From: Asterias rubens
Lineage: Eukaryota; Echinodermata; Asteroidea; Forcipulatida; Asteriidae
Length of the DNA stretch: 64,000 bases
Assembly: GCF_902459465.1 (NCBI RefSeq)
Contig: NC_047065.1
Span: forward strand, 1,794,309 to 1,858,308
Reading direction: 5' to 3'
Under the pieces are notes generated by a model. The model was not told the DNA's origin and did no database searches. It worked only from the letters and a program-made list of their open reading frames with translations. The position numbers were made by a program, and so were the translations under genes. Below are positions 16,050 through 27,770 of the stretch, piece after piece. Position 1 is the stretch's first letter. Every line of letters starts with the position of its first letter.

Positions 16050-16457
16050 TTGGTAATTGTCAAAGACCAGTCTTCTCACTTGGTGTATCTCAACATATGC
16101 ATAAAATAACAAACCTGTGAAAATTTGAGCTCAATTGGTCGTCAAAGTTGCGAGATAATAATGAAAGAAAAAACACACCTGTCACACGAAGTTGTGTGCT
16201 TTCACATGCTTGATTTCGAGACCTCAAATTCTAAACTTGAGGTCTCGAAATCAAATTCGTGGAAAATTACTTCTTTCTTGAAAACTATAAGTCACTTCAG
16301 AGGGAGCCGTTTCTCACAATGTTTTATACTATCAACCTCTCCCCATTACTTGTTATCAAGTGAGGTTTTATGCTGATAATTATTTTGAGTAATTACCAAT
16401 ATTGGTTGATTACAGTGTTAAAGACAGTGGACACTATTTGGTGTCCACTGTCTTTAA
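16050..16457. repeat. TTAA-type MITE (GGACACTATTGGTAAT family), left end lost, right end rearranged
   Basis: Body runs from tggtaattgtcaaagaccag to gagtaattaccaatattgg, with the internal gatttcgagacctcaaatt palindrome typical of the family. The right terminus is disturbed by an inverted duplication described separately. Confidence 0.85.
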
Positions 16458-16469
16458 CACTGTAATCAA
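16406..16469. repeat. Perfect 29-bp inverted repeat at a MITE end
   Basis: Arms 16,406-16,434 and 16,441-16,469 are exact reverse complements around a six-base loop. Each arm holds the MITE terminus (ttaaagacagtggacac) plus 12 bp of flanking DNA (ttgattacagtg), so host flank was copied along with the element end. Confidence 0.95.
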
Positions 16470-16653
16470 TTTGCTTACTTAATTTTCATAATCAAGTATA
16501 AAACCAGCATCGGCTAATTATCATCACACAAACTCTCACTGGCTTCTCTTCATGATACACTTCAATTCCAAGATCAGGTATGTTTATCAAAGCAGCACCT
16601 TAAAACATTACTACAGTCATTTACTCTGGCAATCCGAATATTCATAATGAATA

Positions 16654-18938
16654 TCACGTGTTGTCTTCAAGAACATCAGGTGGTTGTATTGATTCTTCAT
16701 CTTTCTTGAGATAATCGCTCGTCTTGAAGATCTCCAGGGCTTCATACTTGAGTGGCTGCTTAGGGGATGCCCCTCTTTTCTACAAGAGAAGAACAGTACT
16801 AAAGGTAAACATAAAATAAATCTTGTATTTTGTTTCCTTTTTCCATGAACTGTGGTCCAGTGGTAAGACTTAGACTTGCAATCACAAGGGTGTGGGTTTA
16901 AGTCCTACCAAGCCAACAGCTGATTTTACAATAACTAGACTTAGTATGGTCATCTAGTTAATGAATTACAATTTCTTGACTTGTGCAATTCATAACCATA
17001 GCCGTTAACCCACTGTTGTATAGGAGAGATTGGCTGTTGCCAGCTTTGTCTTGTCGGTCAGACACTCCTCTATTGCAAAGGTCAGAGGTTAGAATCCCAC
17101 CCAAGTAGAATATCTGTGATTTTATTCACAGAGTTTTGGAAAGTACCAAGTACGCAGTGATAACACAAATCAGTGTACAGGTAAAACCAAAACTAATGTT
17201 GCCAGCTTGGCGTTTATTGTGGGAGTTCCTCGACGGAAAGATCATCTAAACAAACAAACAACCAAACAAACAAGAAGAGAGCTTAACGGACCTGAGTGAA
17301 GACGGGAAGTGAACTGAGTAAGTTCTTGATGGAATGGAGAGTGCCTTGTTCCTTCTCTACTTCATTCACCTGTTCTTCCATAGCAGTGACGTTTGTACGA
17401 ACAACACTTACAAATTCCTGACCATCAAACAGACAAAGTTCCTCAAAATGTTAGTTGAAAAAAATTGTAAAAACATGGTATGGGTAGCCAAAACAAGGAC
17501 CGTGAAGAGTAAATTACTGATAGTGATACTGGGCAAAGCAAGACACAAGAAAAGTTTGCTTACCCTATGGTACAATACAGTTTAAATACAAACCACTTTG
17601 CCTCTTTCCAATAAACATACCTAAGTTTTTTGATGTCCTTGACTTGGGTTAGCAAAAAGTAGTTTAAATTGCTTGCCCACAAAGGCTTTTAGAGCAAGCC
17701 ACTCTAGCTATAATTTGCAAGTACATTTTGTGAAAATGAGGGTAAACCTTTCTTTATTTATTTTAAGTCTATTTTTTACAAGAGACTGCCAAACATCACA
17801 AGGCTGTCGCTAAGGGCACGTTGCCACCTAGCCCTGGTAGGACGCCAGTGCCACTGTAACAAAGGGGTCCAACCTGGGCTAGATGCCACATATTCCTTGG
17901 GATGAAATTAGTACAGGGTTACCCCCTTCCAGTACTGCCCCCATAATTACGGACCTTCACAGTCCTTAATTATGTAGGCATAAGGAGCCTCGGTGGTTAA
18001 GAGCAGAATTGTTATAGTTGGCCGACAGATTTACTTACCTCAAGTTGGTCAATCTTAGTGAATATTTGTTTGATTTCTTGAGCTTTCTCATGGATACCTG
18101 GAAGACTTCTGTTCAATGATAAAGAAGAATCTGTGCGGATCTGGATCAAAGATTAACACGATGAAAGAATTCAATTTACAGTCAATAAGAAACATAACGT
18201 ACTTTATAACTTCCAACATTGCAGATGATAAACAGGGTAATGTAATCGCTAGTGTTCATTAGAGGGCATCGGTTGCATTGTTATTTTGGATAATTTTCCG
18301 CGCGTCGCCACCAATTTATCCGCCGTTAATTAACTCCAAAACCACAGAATTTGTTTCTTACCTGAGAAGAAGGGTTATTGCATATCGAATGAAAAAGTGG
18401 TGGCGCCATAGAGAAATTGTAGGCATTTTACAAAAAACAATATATAACATGATTTGAACATAAAATCTCCAACTTTATTTTTCAAATTCAATTCACATCA
18501 TGACATTTTTAATTATTAAATAATTTTTTATTATTATAGAATTCTTACCATGTCCACCACTGCACAGAATTCATCTAGTCGAGTCAGCATTGCCTCAATT
18601 TTGTCATCCAGTTGCTGCTTCTAGAGTAATATAATGTATAAAATATACTTTCGTCAGGATTTGTTCGAAGTTAACATCTCTCCCCAACCATCCGCCCCAC
18701 CCACCCATTGCTCACGACCAGGCAATGCAAAACCACTGCTCCGACTTTTTAATAAACTTAATTTTTAATACCTAATACTACGTAGCCTTTAATTAAATAC
18801 CTCTCTTTGAGGGTCGACCAGGACATATCCAGCAAAATCCCTTGCTGTTTCTTCTAAAATGTCCTCAGTTGTTTTATCTTCATCGGTTGTTTTATCTTCT
18901 TCGGTATCAAAAGTTTCCGATGTCACAGAACTCGCCAT
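16654..18938 (-). CDS. BLOC1S4: BLOC-1 subunit 4 (cappuccino), five exons
   Basis: The protein is a subunit of BLOC-1, the cytosolic complex that sorts cargo from endosomes to lysosome-related organelles. I assembled it from five minus-strand exons: 18,938-18,801; 18,620-18,549; 18,140-18,039; 17,417-17,292; 16,779-16,654 (TGA at the end). Every intron is phase 0 with GT/AG ends, giving 187 residues against 217 in human. Four blocks align with the human protein: LTRLDEFCAVVDM against LTRVDEFVGMLDM; SLPGIHEKAQEI...KIDQLE against the VPQIHAKAAEM...RIDRLE region; TAMEEQV; and a C-terminal YEALEIFKTSDYL against YEAPVLFRTEDYF. The middle is mostly helical and coiled-coil-like. I chose ATG 18,938 for its strong context (aaaATGg). 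An in-frame ATG at 19,022, in weak context just after a stop, would add 28 residues. Neighbours on both sides are repeats. Confidence 0.9.
16850..17110 (+). repeat. tRNA-derived SINE fragments in BLOC1S4 intron 4
   Basis: tggtccagtggtaag (A-box-like) and gggtttaagtcc (B-box-like) around 16,856-16,915 flank a ttgca loop. A second, weaker tRNA-like block ends with aggttagaatccca near 17,085-17,100. Both are too degenerate to be working tRNAs and have SINE-like non-tRNA sequence after them. Confidence 0.5.
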
Positions 18939-19022
18939 TTTGCTTTCTGTTGTTGATGTTTTGCTCCCCTTACCACTTGGTGGCGCTATAACATTTTTTA
19001 AAGGATTTTGTTTTTTTCTCAT

Positions 19023-20301
19023 CAGTCACAAAGTTTTCTTTGAAGCATGGAGCATGTTCTATTTCTATCATAGAAAAAGTGATGGCTTGCCAGCCTCTCC
19101 GACCTGTGCTAAAAAAGCGGCAAATAATACATTATTCACAAGCACTTATGACCAAAGATTATGTAATTTTATTTTACTTTTTTATATTGTCTTGCAGTAT
19201 TAATTTTTCTTGAACTAAACCTTTGCCATTGGCCTATATAACTAGATAACACACGTTTGTAAAGGAGGAAAATGAGATAAGTCAAAAGTGTGGATTGGCA
19301 GAAAGTTCGGATTGAAAACAAATAATTTTGCATTGCTCATGCTGTCAATTTAATATTTGTTTCTATCCCTAATAAAGTTTTGACAGTTTCTTCTGAGCAG
19401 ATAACAAAAACTGCAAAATATTTGCATAGCGCCACCATGCGTCGGATTTCAGTTACCAACAAGCCAAGCATGCAAGCACTGTACTCCGGCTTTTTGTAGT
19501 CACTAGCTCCAAGCCCTTGTCCGTTTTCGAATCTTCCTCAAAACTAGTATTCAGTGTCTCTGCTCCGACGTATCTGAGATCCAATTCAACCTGGAACCTT
19601 AGTCCAAAGCTCGGTGCAGTTCCAGACATGTAAGTATGCGTTGTTTATGTTTTATTTGGTTGTTGAAGGGTGTCATTTTATGACAAGCAGACGACATTTT
19701 ACACGTACGACTCGTCGTTAGACGAGGCGGGCTACCGGCTGTGTATGTGAGAGTTGCATTGTTTTTGTAGGGAAGGCGTAGGGATTTTACATCCATGACA
19801 ACTGTGTTTTGGGTATGGTAACTCAGCTGAAAGCTAGCTGGTTTTAAAAGTCTCATAAATGGGGCAAATCCACTTTGTTTTTGTAGGGCTACAACAAGCT
19901 GGTAAGTTAAGTATTTGTTCAGGCTGATGAAATTGATTGTTTCTCACCCCAAGCAAACCGGCATGTCTGAAAATTGTAGAAAGAAATTGTGCCTATTATA
20001 TTTTTTTAGTTTTATTGTTTTTTATATACTAGTAATAGTAATACAACTCTATTTTTGTCTTACTTTTTTAACAAATGCAATGTTGTCGTTTTATTTTAAA
20101 GTAAACGTTTAGTACCTTTGGTTTTTTCGAACCATCGGATTGCTTTACTAATATTCCTATTTAAATGTTAAAAATGTCATTTCAAAAGGTGTTCGTGTTT
20201 GGGAGATAACACTGAAAATCCACAGCGAATAGGGCCCATGTCACTGTCATTGCCGGGTGCAGGAAGAACAAATAGTATAGAAATACACAATCTGAGAAGG
20301 G
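19023..20301. other. BLOC1S4 5' flank, possible divergent transcript
   Basis: This holds the BLOC1S4 leader and promoter. On the plus strand there are good splice sites without a convincing frame: a gacat/gtaagt donor at 19,624-19,625, and a tttttgtag/ggctacaacaagctg/gtaagtt micro-exon candidate at ~19,888-19,902. A divergent non-coding transcript is possible but not shown. Confidence 0.3.
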
Positions 20302-20682
20302 TTAAAGACACTGGACACTGGTAATTGTCAAAGACCAGTCGTCTCATCACGAGGTGTATCTCGACATATGCACAAAATTACAAACCTGTGAAAATTTTAA
20401 CTTAGTTGGTCATCGAAGTTGCGAGATAATAATGAAAGAAAAAACATCATTGTCACATGAACTTGTGTGCTCTCAGATGCTTGATTTCGAGACCTCAAAC
20501 TCTAAATCTAAGGTCTCTAAATCAAATTCGTTTAATTTTTTTTCTTTCTCAAAAACAATGTTACTTCAGAGGGAGCCGTTTCTCATAATGTTTTATACCA
20601 TCAACAGCTCCCCATTACTTTTTACCAAGTAAGGTTTCATGCTAATAATTATTTTGAATAATAACCAATTAGTGTCCACTGC
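20302..20682. repeat. TTAA-type MITE (GGACACTATTGGTAAT family)
   Basis: Starts ttaaagacactggacactgg and ends caattagtgtccactgc. The right TTAA is lost. Internal gatttcgagacctcaaactc palindrome present. Same orientation as the copy at 16,050. Confidence 0.88.
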
Positions 20683-21055
20683 AAAAAATGCCTGTTCTAT
20701 AATAAGACTTTCAAGACAGGATTTGTTAAAAGGGTGTCAACATTTTCTATAAATTTAAAGACTATGTGTCAAAATTGTTGACTTATACTATATAATACTA
20801 TAACAGATTAAACAAACAAGGGTGTACAAATTTAAAACAATTCATAAAACACACAAACACACAAACAGTCAAACTCCCTTCTGGCTGGCTAACACTAAGC
20901 CAGTCTGTGTAACTCAATAAAGCAGGTCAACTAATTGGATTAATGGACAATTATTTATAATCAGGGTAAAGGTTAGTAGACACTTAAGCATTTGTAGTTG
21001 TGGCAACCAATAAGACTAATTTGTTGATTGGCTTGAGACTGTTAATACTCTATGG
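20683..21055. other. Unassigned AT-rich spacer between MITEs
   Basis: No gene or repeat recognised. Confidence 0.4.
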
Positions 21056-21405
21056 TTAAAGACACTGTACACTATTGGTAATTATCAAAGACCACTCTTC
21101 TCACTTGGTGTATCTCAGCATACATAAAATAACAAACCTGTGAAAATTTGAGCTCAATTGGTCGCCAAAGTTCCGAGATAATAATGAAAGAAACAAGGGT
21201 ATTACTATTGTTTCACACATGCTCGATTTTGAGACTTCAAATTCTAAACTTGAGGTCTCGAAATCAAACTCGTGGAAAATTACTTCTTTCTCAAAAAGAG
21301 GGAGCCGTTTCTCACAATGTTTTATCATAGAGTAAGGACATGGTTTTATACTATCAACTTCTCCCCATTACTCATTACCAAGATAGTTTTTTTATGCTAA
21401 TAATT
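21056..21405. repeat. TTAA-type MITE (GGACACTATTGGTAAT family), right end eroded
   Basis: Starts ttaaagacactgtacactattgg. The internal palindrome and gggagccgtttctcac block are present, and the right terminus ends in taataattaacc without the full inverted repeat. Confidence 0.85.
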
Positions 21406-22271
21406 AACCAACTTGACGTAACCACAAATATTAAATTGTGTAAATGAAAGAGCTTACATATAAAAAAAGTAGCCACAATGGAACTTTAAAGAAATTAAAT
21501 GTGAGTTTATTTTTAGCGTGAAAATCTATTGTGTTGGTGGAAAAACAAAAATTAAACTGCATTCAAAATGTTGTATAATTTTATCCTCTGTATGGTTAGA
21601 CTGATTGTAACTTTGTTACAATGAAAATAAATCAACTAGCTCAATTATATATTAGGATTTATCCTAATATTTAAGACAGCTTTGTAACCAATCTCTTCAG
21701 AGAAGAAATATATCTTAAATTTTAAATAACATTTGTTTTTGAACATTTTCAGCTAGGGTTTTAATTCAAACCCAATTTGGCCTCTGGACACGAGTGTTGA
21801 AATATTTTGAGTAATCAGTGTAAACCAATATAATAGATAACAATCAACAACAAAAAGATCAAAATGCATAGAGAAGTGGAGATGTCTGTAGAAAGCCAAA
21901 TTTAAGATTCAAAGTTTCAGTATTTGATATAACTATTTAAAAATGGGAAAAAAGTCCCATGAAGAGTTTTCCGCAAGAGTTGTTGGGCTAAGTATCTGAT
22001 GACGTACATTTAGTGAGTGTGTGCGTCAGTAAAACAAAGTTAAAGTTAATAAAACAAAATTGGTTTCATATTCCCAATTTAATTAAGAATGAATGCAAAT
22101 GCGGACTTTGTAGCTGACGTTTCACAATTCAGTAATGCATGAAATTGAAAATGAACAATATTGAAAAACTATAAACTTCTTCCCCAGAGTCAACCTAAAC
22201 AAAAAAATTGAGCACAAATGCTTGGTCAATGGACGAAAGGGTAGGTTGGACAAATGTTTTTTTCCCCCTTT
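21406..22271. other. Unassigned AT-rich sequence
   Basis: No coding exon or recognised repeat. A small tatattaggatttatcctaatat palindrome lies near 21,648-21,670. Confidence 0.4.
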
Positions 22272-22390
22272 TTTCTCCAGAAGACGATCAGAGCATCTGA
22301 TCGAAACGTCGAGTTGAAACCAACGGTTCTTTTCAGAACCACCCCAACTCATTCGAGATACGTGTAGTCATTACATGGTGTTACCGCAAA
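22272..22390 (+). repeat. Structured retroelement-end module
   Basis: Contains gaagac, a GATCAGA-gca-TCTGATC hairpin, cgaaacgtcgag, a GGTTCT-TTTC-AGAACC hairpin and ggtgttaccgcaaacc. The same order of blocks, diverged, occurs twice near 845-1,110. Likely the 3' end of a retroelement; the hairpin-then-cgaaacgt arrangement recalls the 3' UTR of the Penelope-like element at 24.5-26.3 kb (gatcgaaagctaagg). Confidence 0.5.
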
Positions 22391-22587
22391 CCTTTCTATA
22401 GATAGTAGTTGGTTGATAGTCAAACCAGGTAACAAGGGGGTACACTTAGGCTTGATACCTCAATTGCCATAATGAACTTAGTCATTGCCATAGTGCTCTT
22501 TGAATAGTTCCAATAGACATTTTAAGTAGAGGTGCTCTTAGTCCTTGTCTCCATGAATTTCCTTTAAAAAAATTACATTCCTTTCCC

Positions 22588-22875
22588 TTAAAGGGTCTAT
22601 GTAACTTTTGTAGGACAAAAAACACAATGTCCACAGATTTACACTAAACTTACACAGTTTGAAGAAAATGATAGTAGAAAGCTTCCCTGAAAATATTATG
22701 TGCTGTAGTTTTTGGAAAATGAGTAAAACAATGTCATGAAAATGAATTCGTCTCGAAAACTACAGCACCTCAGTAGGTAATATTTGAAGGGAAGCTTTCC
22801 ACTATCATTATCTTCAAACCCTGTAAGTTTAATGTAAATCTATGGACATTTTGAAAAACTACCCAAATCCTTTAA
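22588..22875. repeat. TTAA-type MITE, large foldback (AGGGTYTRKGTA family)
   Basis: TTAA plus agggtctatgtaac at the left and aaatcct plus TTAA at the right. The two halves are near reverse complements (aagcttccctgaaaatatt against aatatttgaagggaagctt; ctgtagttttt against aaaactacag). Confidence 0.8.
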
Positions 22876-24430
22876 AACAACTAAGTTTTATCATATTTCT
22901 GTGAATCATGTGGGAGGCTCTAGGTATGAAGATTTAATACCCAAACCTCTCTACAGTATCGTCCCAACTAATTACCATTCTTTGTCGTCTCCAGACAATC
23001 CATTGTATTTTTAAACCTATTGTGTGATTACACTCTCAGTGAATGCCCCCACATCAGGTGAGTCTCTCAAGATTTAATACTAAAAAAGTGCATTACAATA
23101 GTTACCATGACTCAAATCAATAACCCACACTGACGTCATATCATCTGCAAACAAACTTTCTGTACTCTTCTTTCTATAAATACATTCACTAAAAACGGAG
23201 ACATGAGAAGACGAATAAAGCGCTTCTCTCAAAGATGTGTGTATATACCGGGTCAAACAATTGTCAAACTATTTGAAAGGTTTCTGAGGAGGATAGAAGG
23301 AGAGGAGAGAGTGGTCCGTCAAGGAGCAAGACAGTATTGATCTTCAAGGGAAGTTGTTTCTTTCTCTACGAGACAAACCCTTGTCATTCTCCAGTGTGGA
23401 CATCCAGGTCTTGCTTGCGTTAGAGTATCTAATCTTAGACCGGCGTATTATCTTACCTTCTTCCTCTTTGTTCTGTGGACATTTCTATTTAGGAGCCCTC
23501 AAGGATCTAGCTTTTACATCCTTCCAATGTTAATCATGCCATGTACATACTCGGGAATCTAAAATGGTTTTAAAAGACTTGTCAAAAGGCGAGCCGACAT
23601 TCTATCCCCCCCCTCCCTGTTAGCCCGTTAGCCACTGATGTGTCTTAAATTTTTGTTACATGTTCTGTCTTGTTGACGAGAATTGGACCACGCAACTTTG
23701 ACTACCAGTTTTGGTGTTTTTTTTGTTTTTGTCACTACCTTATAATGAAAAGATATTAATTTCTCTGATCAAATGAATAGTTTCTATTTAAAATTTAAAT
23801 CAAAATTATTGTCAAAAAATCAGATATTAACAAAATTTCAGCTGAAACAACTGGTTATTTGAGTTCATTCCCCTCAAATTCAGAAACCTTTTTGCGAAGT
23901 AAATTTTTCAGAGAGTACTTTTGTTAACTTTTAGCCTGTAAGGGAATTTACATATATAGGGAAAAAGCAGTTATTTTTCCATTCAATGTGAAGGATATAA
24001 AAAATTCTCAAACACTCTTGAGAGAAAAAACAAAATCTATTTCTGGAACCATTTCTTTGTTGCATGGATAAGGCGGTAAACAAAGGAATTATTTGGAAAA
24101 TCGCCTCGCGTTGTCCTTCAGTATCTTTAGACCAATCTGTGTTAATCTACGCCGAGGGAAACCTGACTTAACCGACGCATACCCTTGAGCCAAGATTATT
24201 AACGTCAAACCATGGATGGATGACCAAGTCATCACAGGGACTAAGGAGAGCTGTTAAAAACACAGAGGAAATTACATACGTTTGCGGGTGCACCTTGAGG
24301 GAAAGTAACACTTTGAAAATAAAAATTACAAGACAGTGTGCAGTAAGAAGATTCATGTGTTAAGTCTGGATGTACTTTTGCTATTTTTGTATAAATCACC
24401 TAGTAATTTTTTTGTCACTATATGATTATT
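22876..24430. other. Unassigned intergenic sequence
   Basis: No splice-bounded coding exon found on either strand. AT-rich, with purine-rich stretches near 23,275-23,320. Nothing recognised. Confidence 0.4.
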
Positions 24431-24486
24431 TTTCAACATTTATATAGTGCCTCTCCAACGATCAAAGCACTTTACAAAACATTTAT
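24431..24486 (-). repeat. LINE/SINE 3' tail fragment
   Basis: On the minus strand this reads gtaaagtgctttgatcg, then ggcactatataaatg, a tail shared by LINE 3' ends and SINEs elsewhere here (for example gcgctttataaatac near 43,265). It is the host sequence into which the Penelope-like element inserted. Confidence 0.45.
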
Positions 24487-26366
24487 ATTATAAAGCAATA
24501 ACATATTGCTTTATACTGCCCTCAATGCTAGTAATCAGTCCCGCCCCTCAGTGAGTCATATTAAGGAACTCATGAGCCACATTCTAATGAAGAATAATTT
24601 CACATTTTCTGACAGGCATTTTCTACAGGTACAGGGTACTGCCATGGGTACCAAAATGGCACCCTCATATGCTAACCTATTCATGTCTCAGTTGGAGGAC
24701 AGACTCCTGTCCTCCGCCCCCAACCGACCACTAGTTTGGTGGAGATTTATTGATGATATTTTCTCCATCTGGTGTGTTGACCAAGACAGCTTGGATGAGT
24801 TTATTGCCCATATCAACTCATTTCACCCCACCATAAAGTTCACTACCGAACAATCTCTCACCAGTGTGAACTTTCTAGATGTGACAATAACCAAGTCTCC
24901 TAATGGCCTTGTCACAGATGTTTACAGTAAACCCACCGACACCCACCAGTACCTTCTCTCCAATAGCTGTCACCCTAGTCACTGTAAGAAGGCAATTGCT
25001 TACAGTCAGGCCTTACGTATCAGGCGTATCTGTTCCACAGATACCCTGTACAAGAGGCGCTCATCAGAGCTAAGGAAACACCTTGTATCTAGGGGACACA
25101 GCGAACGTAGGGTCCAACTTGCTATCAACAGGGCTCTCAACGTACCTCGTCATACTCTGTTGACTAACACGGGAGCTAAAAAACCTCCTACCAATAGAGT
25201 TGCTTTGGTCACCACCTTCCACCCCAAACTACCCAAACTTCCCTCAATTCTCAATAATAACATGCCTATACTTCACTCCTCCAGCAGGTTACACTCAGCA
25301 ATCACTGAGGTTCCCATGGTTGCATTCCGCCGCCCTAAGAACCTTGGTGACATACTAGTCAGGGCCAAACTTCCCCCAGGTACAGTCCAAACACAACCCC
25401 CGACAGATATACTGGGCTGTCACAAATGTACCCGTTCCAAATGCAAAACGTGTCTGCACATTAAGCCCTCACTTAAGGTGAAGAGTCATACCACTGGCTC
25501 TTCATACAACATCAAGACCGACTCTGAATGCAGCACGTCTAATGTAGTCTATGTCATATCATGTAAGAGATGTGGGCTACAATATGTGGGAGAGACTAAG
25601 ACCAAACTTAGTCTTCGCTTTGCGAATCATGTCTCTTCCATAAAGACTAAGAAACCGTACCCAGTCTCTATCCACTTCAACAGCCCCAATCATAGTGTCA
25701 TTGATGTTGAACTTCTGGTGATTGAAGCTTGCAATGGTGATGACACACACCGCAAGAATAGAGAATCACACTGGATTCACCAACTCAAGACAGTCAAACC
25801 CTTTGGACTTAACATAAACACTGGTGTTAAATAACTTCTCATTACCCTCCACTTCACTTCTGCCTAAGAACTCATATGTTGTATATATTCTGTACATAAA
25901 ATATAAATTAACCTAGTTTAAAGTTGTTTTTATAAATTCATCACTGTAATCATCAAAATCATCATACCTTTGATCTTGCTATTCTTATTAATTGACCATT
26001 GTTAGTTGCATCATGATGCAACTTGCTCTCTAATCCTACCCTTTCATGTCTCCCTCCATTGTTGTCGAACAATACATTTACCACTTTTATGGTCCAGTAA
26101 CCCTTCCTTTCATTCTAAACATCCTTTGTCCTCGCCACTTCACTCCTATTGGTTCATAGCCCCCAATATTGTTTCTGAAATAGGAACTTTGATTGGCTGT
26201 TATTTTCCCGCTTCTTTCTGGATCCTTTCCTTAATCCCTTTCCCCCTCTCTTTTTCTATAAATGGATATGTATTTGTTTGTACTTGTCTTATGCCTCTGA
26301 AGAAGGTCCGGATTGGATCGAAAGCTAAGGCCATCTACCCTATTCATTATAAAGCAATAACATATT
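24487..26366 (+). mobile_element. Penelope-like element, 5'-truncated, with 21-bp target duplication
   Basis: An identical 21-bp direct repeat (attataaagcaataacatat plus t) lies at 24,487-24,507 and 26,346-26,366. Between them is an ~1.84-kb insert: a reverse-transcriptase/endonuclease frame, then a ~510-bp 3' region ending in gaagaaggtccg and gatcgaaagct. Complete Penelope-like elements are longer and begin further upstream in the reverse transcriptase, so the 5' end was lost on insertion. The undamaged frame and exact flanks point to a young insertion. Confidence 0.88.
24506..25834 (+). pseudogene. Penelope-like reverse transcriptase/GIY-YIG protein, N-terminally truncated
   Basis: A 443-codon open frame with no internal stop; its first codon spans the insertion junction and is not an ATG, so it is a remnant. 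Numbering from that codon: reverse-transcriptase motif QGTAMGTKMAPSYANL at 43-58; catalytic FIDD at 81-84, the form of the YxDD box seen in Penelope-like elements; a cysteine cluster CHKC...CKTC at 305-316; and a GIY-YIG nuclease core with VYV at 348-350, YVGET at 360-364, and Arg371 and His375. The N-terminal part of the reverse transcriptase is missing. It encodes the enzymes such elements use to copy and insert themselves, but this copy lacks part of the polymerase. Confidence 0.9.
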
Positions 26367-27664
26367 ATATAAAACGGTGAACAAAAATACTCTGCACAAA
26401 AGCAAAGACTTTTTAACAATATAAAGATAGGGGTCTATTCTAAAAAAAGAACTAAAAAAACCCAAACCAAGACAGCAAATGTTCAAAGATAATTAAGTTA
26501 CTAATAATATATGTACAATGTATTAGCATTTTCAGGACAAACAGAAAAAAACTGCTCACACTATATTTACTTTAAAAAAAATAATTGTGAATATAGCCAA
26601 ATTTTGTAAGGATTTTTCCCAAGATTTGTCAAACCTGGGGGCATTCTTTTACCCAAATAATTTTGTTGCCACCAGTAACAAACAAAACACAAAATCAATC
26701 CCCTGATGACAGGAAATAAGTGAACTAGACCGATGTTTCCCTCAGGCAATTTACATGTAGCTCCAGTAAAACTTAAGGTAAATTTGATTTGATCCAAATT
26801 CATCTACAAATTATGATTTCTTAAATTAATTGAGCACCCTTATGCCTACACTCAAATTATTCTTCAACAATCCTCACTTAGATAAAGAAAAAAAATTGAT
26901 GTATCACTAAATGTTAATATCTTACTATTGGCTTATCAAAACAGACACTTAAATTATATTTTAGTTTTCATTTTAGCCTTCTGCTTGAGTCGAAACGTCA
27001 GGCCATTCACAATATTTTGCATGTACACCTTTAAGTTCTTTTGGTTGGTAAGCAGTTTGCAATGTCAGCTAATTCTATTTTCCAGTAATAGTAATACTAA
27101 GTCCAAATGTTTTTATTTTAATTTTTATTTTTTGTTAACTGTAACAAAATGGCTGTATATAAAATAAAATAAAATTACTTTGACTTTAATTGGACCAGGT
27201 GTTCTGTTTTTAATAATTTCCCAGTCTTTAGATTTATGTACATTTGTCACATTTGTTTTATGTACATGAGAGTTGGTTTGGATTTGAAACAGCTGGTTTC
27301 TTGATGACAATTACATGTTCGGTCTACAATCAATAGTATCACCAAATTCATAGGGATGCTAAATCTTTTGTATGAAATTATTTTCAGGGGTCTGCCTTAT
27401 TCACATTGTGGTCATGTTTTTAATTTTAATTTGTTACCATAGTAGACAGTAGAGATTTAGTTTTGGTTGAAAAATAAGTCTATTTAGTGTTTATGTTTAA
27501 AAATTAATATTCTTTATCACCGATGCAAATTTAACATCCATTAAGTCTGTTTTCCTTTAAAAAAAATGTCCATCTGTTATTTTGCCATTTTCAAGATTTT
27601 TCCAAAAAGGGAAGCAAAAAAAAAAAAAAAACGGGGAAAACCTAAACATTTTATGTTACTCACA
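26367..27664. other. Unassigned AT-rich intergenic sequence
   Basis: No gene seen. Long A/T-rich runs including TTTTTATTTTTTG near 27,120 and an A17-type run near 27,617. Confidence 0.4.
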
Positions 27665-27770
27665 AACTGGCAGGCTTGTATTCTTCGTTTTTGAAAGGGC
27701 AAGGGCACCAAGGCATTTTCTCCTAGAAAAAGGGCACCCTATGAGGAATATTGTAAATTTCTACTGGAGC
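27665..27770. repeat. Dispersed repeat with gggcaccaaggcattttctcc
   Basis: The segment tttgaaaggg, caccaaggcattttctcc, agggcaccctatgagga, attgtaaatttctactgg recurs at 36,640-36,775 and, inverted, at 47,640-47,755. Class unknown. Confidence 0.6.

Noticed and set aside
22272-22320. Hammerhead ribozyme in the structured module
   Set aside because: There is a ctgat...cgaaac similarity, but the CTGATGA core with stem II between it and GAAA is not present, so I cannot call it one.
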